From NCBI GenBank assembly GCA_023228865.1, contig JALOAH010000062.1, positions 1 to 24,627 on the forward strand: a DNA stretch of 24,627 nucleotides. Reading direction: 5' to 3'. Positions 14,830-22,632 of the stretch are shown here, in pieces. The DNA comes from Porticoccaceae bacterium (GTDB taxonomy: Bacteria; Pseudomonadota; Gammaproteobacteria; Pseudomonadales; Porticoccaceae). The stretch's first letter is position 1, and the number at the start of each line of letters is the position of its first letter. The notes beneath the pieces are model-generated. The model ran no database searches. It saw only the letters and a program-made list of their open reading frames with translations, and had not been told where the DNA came from. The translations under genes and the position numbers were made by a program.

Positions 14830-15720
14830 ATGCTGGAACAATTTGGACTTTCCACAGGCAGTATGGCCTTTACCTTTGACGCGCCAATGATGCGCCTTCT
14901 CGGCAGCACCCTGGCGCTGTTCGTTGCCATCGCCATTATCCGCGCCCTCAGCACCCGTTTCATCCGCCGCACGGTGACGGCTCCCGACCTGCGCCGCAGG
15001 TGGCTGGTGCAGTCCCGCAACGGCATTATCCTTTTGCTCCTCCTCGGCCTGGTGATGATCTGGGGAAATGAACTGCGCGCCCTGGCGCTGTCCATCGTCG
15101 CCATTGCCGTGGCCTTCGTGGTCGCCACCAAGGAACTGATCCTGTGCATTAGCGGCTCGATCCTCAAATCCAGCGCGCGCTCGTTCAATATCGGCGACCG
15201 CATCCAGGTCAAGGATTTTCGCGGCGATGTCATCGACCAGAAACTGCTGACCACCACCATTCTCGAAGTGGGTCCGGGGAAAAACACCTACCAGCGAACC
15301 GGGCGCATGGTGGTTATTCCCAACGCCATTTTTGTCTCCGAAGCCGTTGTCAATGAGAGCGTTACCCAGAACTACGTCCTGCATATTGTTAGTGTGCCCT
15401 TCAAGCGCGAGGACAACTGGCGCGCTGCCCAGGAAGCCCTTCTCGACGCCGCCAACCGCCACTGCCAACCCTACCTTGAAAAGGCTCGCCGGTATATGGG
15501 GCGAATCAGTGAGCAGCTGGGATTGATAGCGCCATCCGTTGATCCGAGGGTGACAATCGAAGTCCCCAAGGCGGGGGAAATTCACCTGGTGCTGCGCTTC
15601 CCGTCAAAAGCCGCTGAACGCGACCATATCGAACAGGCCATCCTCAGCGATGTGTTTGGCAATAATGATTTTTCCGCCAAAAGCGCGAGCCCAACCAATG
15701 CAGATCCGGAAGAAAATTGA
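14830..15720 (+). CDS. MscS-family mechanosensitive channel
   Basis: A 296-aa inner-membrane protein with about three transmembrane segments (roughly residues 20-40, 60-77 and 80-110). The last is an amphipathic, Ala/Val-rich pore-lining type. The MscS beta domain follows, starting at SSARSFNIGDRIQVKDFRGDVID, then MVVIPNAIFVSEAVVNES, a clear MscS signature. The C-terminal alpha/beta domain is short. Members release solutes on hypo-osmotic shock or act as modulated channels. Placed 79 bases after mnhG on the same strand, it may be co-transcribed, giving an ion and osmotic homeostasis unit. The ribosome binding site is weak (CAGG). Confidence 0.88.
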   Translation: MLEQFGLSTGSMAFTFDAPMMRLLGSTLALFVAIAIIRALSTRFIRRTVTAPDLRRRWLVQSRNGIILLLLLGLVMIWGNELRALALSIVAIAVAFVVATKELILCISGSILKSSARSFNIGDRIQVKDFRGDVIDQKLLTTTILEVGPGKNTYQRTGRMVVIPNAIFVSEAVVNESVTQNYVLHIVSVPFKREDNWRAAQEALLDAANRHCQPYLEKARRYMGRISEQLGLIAPSVDPRVTIEVPKAGEIHLVLRFPSKAAERDHIEQAILSDVFGNNDFSAKSASPTNADPEEN

Positions 15721-15825
15721 CGCCAGCCTGTCGGCCATTTTCCCTGCCGGTGTAAAACCCAGGCTGTAGGTTCAAGGATTTTTAACGCCAATGTTGCACT
15801 GGTGGCGTCAAGCTCGGGAGAGCTT
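15717..15825. repeat. nested inverted repeats in the convergent gap
   Basis: TTGACGCCA (15717-15725, including the channel stop codon) and TGGCGTCAA (15803-15811) are perfect 9-bp inverted repeats about 77 bases apart. Next to the right copy, AAGCTC (15810-15815) and GAGCTT (15820-15825) form a hairpin with a GGGA loop. They lie between convergent transcripts (+ channel, - barrel protein) and may form a composite termination structure. No long T-tract is present. Confidence 0.4.
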
Positions 15826-15846
15826 CAACAGGTTCTAAAAAACTCT

Positions 15847-17343
15847 TTAAAAACTGTATCTCACCCCACCATAGATATTGGTATTGTCTTCAAACTGGCC
15901 GAAGAAGCTGTGTTTTTCCCGGCCTGTGAATATATTCATACCCCCTTCCACCGCCCAATTGTCATTGATTTTGTAGTGGGCTTTGGGGCGCAGGTAGGCA
16001 TCGTCATCGCTGGGGGAGTAGAACACAAATAGGCCGAGACTGAGGTTCTGGTTCATGGCCAGGCGGGTAACCCTGAGGGTGAATAACTGTCGGTATTCCT
16101 CTCTCGGCGCCTGCCCCGGCAACAGGGTTGCGCGGTAGGCGCCGTAATCCTGCAGGGCTTCGAGATAGTATTGAACATTGATGGTGGTGTCCTTTGCCCA
16201 TTCCCATTCGTACCCAGCGAGGGCGCGAAATTCGTCGTTGTTGATAAAGGGATTGTCGCCATTGTCGTCGTCTTTGGAATGGTAGTAACCGGCTTCGAGG
16301 CTGACAATGCCGACACCCAGGGTGCCCCTGGCGCTGACACCCAGAACCTGTAATTGCGGGAAGATGGCGAGGCCGTTGTTGGGATTAAAGCCGCCGGGAC
16401 TTTTCCAGAAGCCTTTATAGCCGTAGAGCGCCACCTCGTAGCTGGCGATTTGGCGGTAGAGGCGTAGCGCCCATTCGGCGTCGCTGCCGCTGTGGTCGGG
16501 CTTATCCACCTGAAGAATATTATTGTTGCCGACGACTTCGCCCTCGAGGGGGCTGAAAAAGGAGAGGCGGCGGCCGTCGATGTAGCGGTCGGCATCAAAA
16601 CGCGGCGTGTAGATCAGGTTGATATTGATGATGTCGTTGTAAAACCCCAGGCGCAGGGCGTCGGACGGTGCTTTCAGGTATTGCTCGTCCCTGCCGGCGA
16701 GAAAGCTGTTCCAGTCTTTGGGGAATAAATCGTTGATAAACACCAGATCGCCCACGCCCCAGGTGAGAATCTGGCGTCCGGCTTTCACATCGACATTGCT
16801 GCCGAAACGGTGCTGCACCCAGGCCTCGCGCAAATCCAACCAGCCCGCGCCGATTTCGAGGTCATTGCGCTGGCTTGGCTCCACATCGTCGTAGAGTACA
16901 TCCGCGGTGACTTTGGCGGTAAAACCCTGCCACTGCCAGTCTTTTTCAAGCTCTAAACGCATTTCACCGAGACTGAGGTCGCGCTGGTTGGGGGCATCGT
17001 CGAGCCGTGAACCCAGGCGCAGTTCCCAGAATCCGCTGATGTCGGCAATGCCGGCGGCGTTTTCGTCACCGTCAACGAGCGCCCAGGCGTCGCCGCCGTC
17101 AATATTTTCCGTATCGTCAAAATCTCTATCCAGGCCGTCTGGCATCGGCGGTTCATCTCCGTCACTGCCACCAATACCTGCTGGCAGCGACGGTTCGCTG
17201 CCACTCTCCGTGGGTGACGATAGCGTGCCAAGCCCAGCGGGCAATTCAGGTTCCGCCGCCAGACAACTCAACGACCAGAGAGCAAGGACAGCCAGGATGG
17301 TTTTTTGATGGTTACGCAATGGCAAATTCTCCTTGTCCACCAT
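15847..17343 (-). CDS. outer-membrane beta-barrel protein with N-terminal repeats
   Basis: A 498-aa predicted secreted barrel. A signal peptide (about residues 14-30, ending CLAAEP) is followed by a low-complexity acidic/Pro segment with three copies of an EPxLPxGL-like motif (residues 31-39, 50-58, 64-72). A porin-like domain follows with alternating amphipathic strands, WLDLREAWVQHRFGSNVDVK and the AGRQILTWGVGD motif, ending in the barrel-assembly signature YGGVRYSF with terminal Phe. It resembles DUF1302/alginate-export-type barrels but I cannot assign the family. The ATG at 17343 overlaps the upstream stop (ATGA). An internal TTG at 17319 with AAGGAG nine bases before it would give a cleaner signal peptide and could be the true start. 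It is last in the RND/LolA-like operon and probably the outer-membrane part. Confidence 0.8.
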   Translation of the reverse strand: MVDKENLPLRNHQKTILAVLALWSLSCLAAEPELPAGLGTLSSPTESGSEPSLPAGIGGSDGDEPPMPDGLDRDFDDTENIDGGDAWALVDGDENAAGIADISGFWELRLGSRLDDAPNQRDLSLGEMRLELEKDWQWQGFTAKVTADVLYDDVEPSQRNDLEIGAGWLDLREAWVQHRFGSNVDVKAGRQILTWGVGDLVFINDLFPKDWNSFLAGRDEQYLKAPSDALRLGFYNDIININLIYTPRFDADRYIDGRRLSFFSPLEGEVVGNNNILQVDKPDHSGSDAEWALRLYRQIASYEVALYGYKGFWKSPGGFNPNNGLAIFPQLQVLGVSARGTLGVGIVSLEAGYYHSKDDDNGDNPFINNDEFRALAGYEWEWAKDTTINVQYYLEALQDYGAYRATLLPGQAPREEYRQLFTLRVTRLAMNQNLSLGLFVFYSPSDDDAYLRPKAHYKINDNWAVEGGMNIFTGREKHSFFGQFEDNTNIYGGVRYSF

Positions 17344-18203
17344 CAGCGCAGGTAGTTGGTGGGTGCCGACCGCAGATAGCGCTCGGAAAAAATATCGGCG
17401 GGCACGTCGATATCATAGTTGACCTGGCTGTATTTCATCAGGGTTTTGCTGCCGGTTTTGAGGTTTTCCATGCTCGCCTGGGTGACCGTGGGATAGCCCT
17501 GTATGGTTTCCACTTTCAGGGCTTTGGCGATGCGATATTTGTCGCCGTTGCCGTCGAAGTATTCCGTTTGCACAGGAATAAAGCTGTCCTTGTGAACGTA
17601 CATGACATAGTGGGCAAATTCCACGGATTTGGGGTCTTTGGGACTGTGTTTAAGCACGTAGTAATTGTCGGTGACGTCCATCAGCTCGTGGACGTCGGCA
17701 TCGAGGCTGCGACCGCTGACATCTTCATAAAAATAATCGGAGCCGACAAAGCTGGTGCGCTTGTCGCTGGCGGCAATGCGCTTGACCAGATCGAGGGCGG
17801 GCAGATAGAGCCAGCGGTCGTCGTTGCCGTCGAGTTTTTTGTGCACCATAAACACCATTTTGTTGACGTCCGCCGGGCGGTGAAAGTAAACGTAGAATTG
17901 TTGCTCACCCAGATAGGCGTTGGCGGCGAGTTCATCACTGGCGGGAAGATCCCGGCGCAAAATGGTGAAGCTGCGCTGGCGCTTGCGACCCTGGTCATCG
18001 GTGATCAGCATTTGCACCTGGGAGCGGCCGTCAGCCCCCAGGTAATAGGAGGTCAAATTGACGCGGTGAATAATTTCGTCCACTGACGGCACAGCCCCAT
18101 CGGCGGCCATTACCGGTGCCGTCACCAGAGGCAGCGCCATGACAGCCATCACAGAGACGATTTTTTTCAGAGCAACCCATTTTTTTTGCGCAACAGATTT
18201 CAT
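17343..18203 (-). CDS. LolA-like outer-membrane lipoprotein-sorting-type protein
   Basis: A 286-aa periplasmic protein: Lys-rich N-terminus, hydrophobic stretch IVSVMAVMALPLV, then cleavage after VMA. The mature part has the LolA-like fold expected of the outer membrane lipoprotein-sorting protein family often found beside MMPL transporters. Typical features are VDEIIHRVNLTSYYLG, DRWLYLPALDLVKRI and VGSDYFYEDVSGR. The family is thought to carry lipid-like or lipoprotein cargo across the periplasm; the cargo here is unknown. I use the ATG at 18203 because AAGGAG lies six bases upstream; a TTG two codons earlier falls inside that spacer. It starts ten bases after the RND gene and its stop overlaps the barrel gene start. 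Confidence 0.87.
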   Translation of the reverse strand: MKSVAQKKWVALKKIVSVMAVMALPLVTAPVMAADGAVPSVDEIIHRVNLTSYYLGADGRSQVQMLITDDQGRKRQRSFTILRRDLPASDELAANAYLGEQQFYVYFHRPADVNKMVFMVHKKLDGNDDRWLYLPALDLVKRIAASDKRTSFVGSDYFYEDVSGRSLDADVHELMDVTDNYYVLKHSPKDPKSVEFAHYVMYVHKDSFIPVQTEYFDGNGDKYRIAKALKVETIQGYPTVTQASMENLKTGSKTLMKYSQVNYDIDVPADIFSERYLRSAPTNYLR

Positions 18204-18213
18204 TTTCAACTCC

Positions 18214-20871
18214 TTATACCTTCTTGAAAAGCCAGCCCCTGAAGACAGTCACCAGGGCAGGCAGAATCACCAGGGTGGCAACACCGGCACTGAGAATGAT
18301 GGTGGCAATAAAAATACCCACGGTTTGGTAGGGCACCAACGGCGCCACCAGCAACGGCAGAAAACCGGCGCTCAGCACAATGGCATTGCGGCTGATGGCG
18401 CGCGCCGGCTCGCCAAACACTTCTTTGACGGCAGTAAACCAGTCGCCGGTTTTGGCCACGGCTTCGCGGCTGCGGGCAAGAAAGTGGATAGCGTAGTCCA
18501 CCGCCAACCCCAGACTCAGGGAGCTGAGAATGGCCACCGGCATGTCGTAGTCTTTGCCAATAAGGCCAATAATGCCGTAGATCATGCCCACTGTCAGGGT
18601 CAGGGGCACCATGGAAAGCAGGCCAAAGAGCACCGAGCGGAACAGCACGATCATCATTAACAGCACCACCACGAAGGAGCCCATAAAGGAGCTGAGCATA
18701 CCCACCACCATCTTTTCCTGCCAGATGACGTTGATATAGGTGAGGCCAAACCATTCCGCCTTGATGCCGTTGGGGGCAGGGTTGGCAGCAACAAAGTCAT
18801 TCAATGACGCCACCACGGTTTCCATATCCTGATTGTCGCCACTGGTGAGCTGTATCCACAGATTGGCGTGGCTGTAATCCGGGGTCACGAAATGCCAGAG
18901 ATCGTGGGGGCGATGGCTGTTCTGGTAGGTGATCAAGGTCTGGCCGACCGCGTTGGCGCTGTCGGGAATGCGGTACTGGGCCTGTTCGCCGAGGAGTAAT
19001 TCCCTGTGCACGGTTTTGACCACATCGACCACGGAGTTGATTTTGCCGACTTTTTTCTCCGCCAGCAGGTGATCCTGAAGATCATCCACCCAGGCCAGGG
19101 TTTGTGGCTGTTTGAAAATTTCCGCGCCCTGACGCTGCTCGTCGAGAAACAGCATGATGGCGTCCCAGGCAAAATAATCGTCATCGGCGGCGGACGCCAT
19201 TTGCTCTTCGGCGTAGGCAGTGAGTTCGGCCAGGGCGACTACGGCACCGGAATTTTCACTGGCGATGGTTTTGACTTTTTCACCAAACTGGTCAAACACC
19301 GCCACATTCAAACCGGATACTTCCCCATCAGCGCGCTTGTCAGCCAGCTTGGCAAGCATGGTGTCGCTATCGAATGCAGACAAGTCCGCATCGGGTTTCA
19401 GGGACAAATAGGCCATATAGGTGCCGCCGAAATGGTCGTTGAGAACTTTGTCGGCAATGCGGATATTGTGTTTTTCGGCAAACCATTTGATGGGGTTGTC
19501 GTTGATGACAATTTTGCTGATGCCGTAGGCGGCAACCGCACTCAGCAGCAGGGTAATCGCCAGAATTGACCAGGGGCGCGCTGTCGAGATGCGACCGACA
19601 ACGGCGAGGAAACGCCCCATGAGGGTGTGATCTTCTTCCCCGTCACTGCCGACATGACCGTAACCTTCAAGTTTTTCCTCGGGAATCAGCATCAAATAGG
19701 CAGGAATAAAGAGAATGGTCAACAGCCAGGCGAGAAACACGCCGATGGCGACAAAAAGCCCAAACACCTGCACCGGGGGTATGGGCGTCAGCGCCAATGA
19801 GGCAAAACCCGCCATGGTGGTCAGCGAAGTGAACAACATGGGCTTGAACAATGTGTGCATAACCTCTTCGACGGTTTTGCGTTTGTCCCGTATCACCGGA
19901 TAGCGGTCGAAAAATTCCGAGAGAATATGAATGGCATCGAGCACCGCAATGGGCATCACGAAAATGGGAATCATGGAGCTCATAATATGAATGGTGTTGC
20001 CGGTAATGACCAGCAGCGCCATGGTGCTGAGGGCGCTGACCATGGCGATAATCATTGGCGATACCACCAATACCAGGCGTTTGAAAAACCACCAAAGCAG
20101 CAAAAAAATCACCAGCATGGCCAGGGGCGCGGAAATCGCCATCTGAATAAACATTTCAACGCCAAAGGTGTCTTCGGCCACAGGCAAGCCGGTGATATAA
20201 ACCTGATCCCCGCCCTGCCAATTGGCGGTGAATTTTTCCACTTCCTTGCTGATGCGGTAGGACATGGTCTTGCTGGTGAGGGGCAGGTACAGGGCGATGG
20301 CCTTGCCGTCCTCCGACACCAGGGTGCCGTTGAGAAAGGGAATATTCTGCGCCCGCCGCTGAATCTCCAGCGCCTCTTCATCACTGGCGGGCGGCTCCGG
20401 CATCAGCCAGGAAAAATTCACCACCCCCAGGCCACCCTGCTCGATATTGTCCACCATGGACGGGGCGATCATATCCACTTCCACCACCCCCCTGTAACTG
20501 CCGGGATTTTCTTCATCCGGCCAGGACAGGGTTTTGGCAAACTCGGTGAGCTCGTAAATTCTGCCCAGGGACTGGGCGTTAAACACGCCCTGGGGATGGG
20601 TCTCGTTGACCACGCCCACCACCACCATATCGGAGAGGGCGAACTCCTTTTTATTGTGCTCATGGAAAATCCTCACCGGTTCATCCTCGGAGAGCATATT
20701 TTCCGGATCCGTATCCACCACCACTTTGTGCAGATAGGGCACGTCGACAACATTGGGCACTGCCGCAAGCCCAATCAGCAGCACGGTCATAACAACCATC
20801 ACCCAGGTCACTTTTTTGGGATGGTTGAGAGCGTAGTGGACAAACCTGTCTTTAACGGCGGAAGCGACCAT
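18214..20871 (-). CDS. RND superfamily (MMPL-type) transporter
   Basis: An 885-aa inner-membrane exporter with two repeated halves. Each half has one leading helix (first at about residues 20-40), a large periplasmic loop and a bundle of five helices. Conserved points include MPIAVLDAIHILSEFFDRY in half one and SLGLAVDYAIHFLARSREA in half two, the Asp-containing helix 4 positions of the proton relay in MMPL proteins. The first loop starts VVVDTDPENMLSEDEPV, typical of this group. I prefer the ATG at 20871 (AGGGA eight bases upstream) to the TTG at 20901, which would fall inside the divergent promoter. It is the first gene of a three-gene unit with the LolA-like and barrel proteins, so export to or through the outer membrane is likely. 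Cargo unknown. Confidence 0.9.
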   Translation of the reverse strand: MVASAVKDRFVHYALNHPKKVTWVMVVMTVLLIGLAAVPNVVDVPYLHKVVVDTDPENMLSEDEPVRIFHEHNKKEFALSDMVVVGVVNETHPQGVFNAQSLGRIYELTEFAKTLSWPDEENPGSYRGVVEVDMIAPSMVDNIEQGGLGVVNFSWLMPEPPASDEEALEIQRRAQNIPFLNGTLVSEDGKAIALYLPLTSKTMSYRISKEVEKFTANWQGGDQVYITGLPVAEDTFGVEMFIQMAISAPLAMLVIFLLLWWFFKRLVLVVSPMIIAMVSALSTMALLVITGNTIHIMSSMIPIFVMPIAVLDAIHILSEFFDRYPVIRDKRKTVEEVMHTLFKPMLFTSLTTMAGFASLALTPIPPVQVFGLFVAIGVFLAWLLTILFIPAYLMLIPEEKLEGYGHVGSDGEEDHTLMGRFLAVVGRISTARPWSILAITLLLSAVAAYGISKIVINDNPIKWFAEKHNIRIADKVLNDHFGGTYMAYLSLKPDADLSAFDSDTMLAKLADKRADGEVSGLNVAVFDQFGEKVKTIASENSGAVVALAELTAYAEEQMASAADDDYFAWDAIMLFLDEQRQGAEIFKQPQTLAWVDDLQDHLLAEKKVGKINSVVDVVKTVHRELLLGEQAQYRIPDSANAVGQTLITYQNSHRPHDLWHFVTPDYSHANLWIQLTSGDNQDMETVVASLNDFVAANPAPNGIKAEWFGLTYINVIWQEKMVVGMLSSFMGSFVVVLLMMIVLFRSVLFGLLSMVPLTLTVGMIYGIIGLIGKDYDMPVAILSSLSLGLAVDYAIHFLARSREAVAKTGDWFTAVKEVFGEPARAISRNAIVLSAGFLPLLVAPLVPYQTVGIFIATIILSAGVATLVILPALVTVFRGWLFKKV

Positions 20872-20895
20872 TGGATGAATCCCTGAAAATTTCTG

Positions 20896-20937
20896 TTGCA
20901 AATATATTAGATCATACTTATATTAGAAACAACTAAT
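20896..20937. promoter_or_regulatory. overlapping divergent promoters and candidate operator
   Basis: Rightward: TTGCAA (20896-20901), a 17-base spacer and TATATT (20919-20924) form a good sigma70 promoter for the ArsR-type gene. Leftward, on the minus strand: TTGTTT (20932-20927), 17 bases and TAATAT (20909-20904) form a weaker one for the RND gene. Superimposed are a direct repeat ATATTAGA (20904-20911 and 20920-20927, 16 bases apart) and an inverted repeat ATTAG/CTAAT (20922-20937). AT-rich symmetric sites over the promoter are what an ArsR-type repressor would bind, so one operator could control both units. Confidence 0.6.
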
Positions 20938-20964
20938 TTATTTTGCGGAAACCGAAAAGGTTGA

Positions 20965-21279
20965 ATGTGTGACCCGATGATGGATATTGAACAAATGCAG
21001 GCCAACGCGGGCGAAGCCACAGAGCTGCTGAAAATTCTCGCCAACCCGTCGCGGCTGATGGTGCTGTGCGCCCTGGTAACCCGTGAGCACACGGCGGGCG
21101 AGCTGGAAGAATTGGTCGGCCTGAGCCAGTCGGCGGTTTCCCAACACCTGGCGAAATTGCGCTTGCACAACATTGTCGCCACCCGCCGCGACGGCCAGAA
21201 AATCTACTACGCCATCACCGATGGCAAAGCCAGGACGCTTTTGGAAACCCTGCACGATACCTATTGCGGGGATCTTTAA
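20965..21279 (+). CDS. ArsR-family repressor, SqrR/BigR-like persulfide sensor
   Basis: A 104-aa winged-helix repressor. The recognition region is TAGELEELVGLSQSAVSQHL, followed by the wing VATRRDGQKIYYAI. Cys35 in LMVLCAL (helix 2) and Cys101 in TYCGDL (last helix) are 66 residues apart, the same spacing as Cys41/Cys107 of SqrR and Cys42/Cys108 of BigR. In those proteins the pair forms a polysulfide bridge that releases DNA. A further Cys2 is present. No typical ArsR metal motif (ELCVCDL) is seen. It sits directly upstream of a sulfide:quinone oxidoreductase gene and divergent to an RND operon, so it likely represses both and itself. AAAAGG before the ATG is an adequate ribosome binding site. 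Confidence 0.88.
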   Translation: MCDPMMDIEQMQANAGEATELLKILANPSRLMVLCALVTREHTAGELEELVGLSQSAVSQHLAKLRLHNIVATRRDGQKIYYAITDGKARTLLETLHDTYCGDL

Positions 21280-21341
21280 AATGGCGAACGGATGGGACAG
21301 CGAACAAGTATCAGTGACAATCAACAAGCCGAGGTGCAACC

Positions 21342-22619
21342 ATGGCTAACATCGTAATCATCGGCGCTGGCATTGGCGGAATTCCCATGGCCTATGAACT
21401 GCGCCAAGAACTGGGCAGGGAGCACAAAATCACCCTGGTCTCGAATACGCCGGATTTCCACTTCGTGCCCTCCAACCCCTGGGTGGCTGTTGACTGGCGA
21501 ACGCGCGGGGATATCAGCGTCCCCCTCGCGCCGACCATGGCAAAAATGGGCATTCACTTTACACCCGCAGGCGTGACACAAATCCTGCCGGACAATCATC
21601 AAATAAAACTTGGCGACGGCACAGCCCTGGATTACGATTTTCTTGTTATCGCCACCGGCCCCAGGTTGGCCTTTGACGAAGTCAGCGGCCTCGGCCCCGA
21701 GGGTTACACCCAATCGGTGTGCCATGTGGATCACGCCGAAACGGCACGCAACCGGTGGCTGGAATTTATCAACGATCCCGGCTCCATCGTGGTGGGCGCC
21801 GCCCAGGGCGCCTCCTGCTTTGGCCCCGCCTACGAATTTGCCTTTGTTATGGATGCCGACCTGCGCAAACGTAAAATTCGCCACCGCGTGCCCATCACCT
21901 ATATCACCCCCGAACCCTATATCGGCCATATGGGACTGGACGGTATCGGCGATTCCAAGAGCCTGCTGGAAAGCGAGTTCCGCGAACGCCATATCGACTG
22001 GATTACCAATGCCAAAATTATTGCCGTTGAAGACGGGATAATGACGGTGGCCGAGTGCGACACTCAAGGCCAGGAAATCAAACGTCACCAGCTGCCCTTT
22101 AAGTACTCGATGATTCTGCCCGCCTTTACCGGAGTCGATCCGGTTCGCCACGTCGCGGTGGACGGTCTTATTAATCCCCGGGGTTTTGTCATTGTCGACA
22201 AGCACCAGCGCAACCCTAAGTACCCCAATATTTTTGCCGTCGGTGTCTGTGTCGCCATCGCCCCCAACAAGCCGACACCCGTGCCCACGGGAGTGCCCAA
22301 AACCGGTTATATGATCGAGTCCATGGTGGCGGCAACGGTGAAAAATATTGGCGCCCTGGTTAAGGGAGAAGAACCCAAGGAAGTGGCCACCTGGAATGCG
22401 GTATGCCTCGCGGATATGGGCGATACCGGCATTGCCTTTGTCGCCCTGCCGCAAATACCGCCGCGCAATGTCACCTGGGCGAAAAAAGGCAAATGGGTGC
22501 ATCTGGCCAAAATCGCCTTTGAAAAATATTTTCTCCACAAGGTAAAAAGCGGTCAAACCTCCCCTTTTTACGAACATCAGATGCTCAAATTACTGGGTAT
22601 CAAAAAACTCAACGATTGA
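21342..22619 (+). CDS. sqr: sulfide:quinone oxidoreductase, type I
   Basis: A 425-aa FAD flavoprotein that oxidises sulfide to sulfane sulfur or polysulfide and reduces membrane quinone. The N-terminal FAD motif [17 protein letters not shown] opens the protein, followed by [12 protein letters not shown], typical of the Acidithiobacillus-like type. All three catalytic cysteines align by motif: C127 (SVCHVDHAE), C159 ([11 protein letters not shown]) and C355 ([11 protein letters not shown]). The membrane-anchoring amphipathic C-terminus ([16 protein letters not shown]) is intact and the length is normal. An additional Cys303 (VGVCVAI) is present. A GAGGTG ribosome binding site precedes the ATG. 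It is 62 bases after the repressor gene and 13 bases before the DUF2892 gene, forming one operon. Confidence 0.93.
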   Translation: MANIVIIGAGIGGIPMAYELRQELGREHKITLVSNTPDFHFVPSNPWVAVDWRTRGDISVPLAPTMAKMGIHFTPAGVTQILPDNHQIKLGDGTALDYDFLVIATGPRLAFDEVSGLGPEGYTQSVCHVDHAETARNRWLEFINDPGSIVVGAAQGASCFGPAYEFAFVMDADLRKRKIRHRVPITYITPEPYIGHMGLDGIGDSKSLLESEFRERHIDWITNAKIIAVEDGIMTVAECDTQGQEIKRHQLPFKYSMILPAFTGVDPVRHVAVDGLINPRGFVIVDKHQRNPKYPNIFAVGVCVAIAPNKPTPVPTGVPKTGYMIESMVAATVKNIGALVKGEEPKEVATWNAVCLADMGDTGIAFVALPQIPPRNVTWAKKGKWVHLAKIAFEKYFLHKVKSGQTSPFYEHQMLKLLGIKKLND

Positions 22620-22632
22620 GAGGAAAATCACC

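Noticed and set aside
15847..20901. Long plus-strand frames antisense to the RND, LolA-like and barrel genes
   Set aside because: Translations are His/Gly/Val-rich shadows of the coding strand, without start signals or family resemblance.
21321..22577. 418-codon minus-strand frame antisense to sqr
   Set aside because: Length is explained by codon bias of sqr; the translation is His/Gly-rich with no recognisable domain, whereas sqr is fully supported by motifs.
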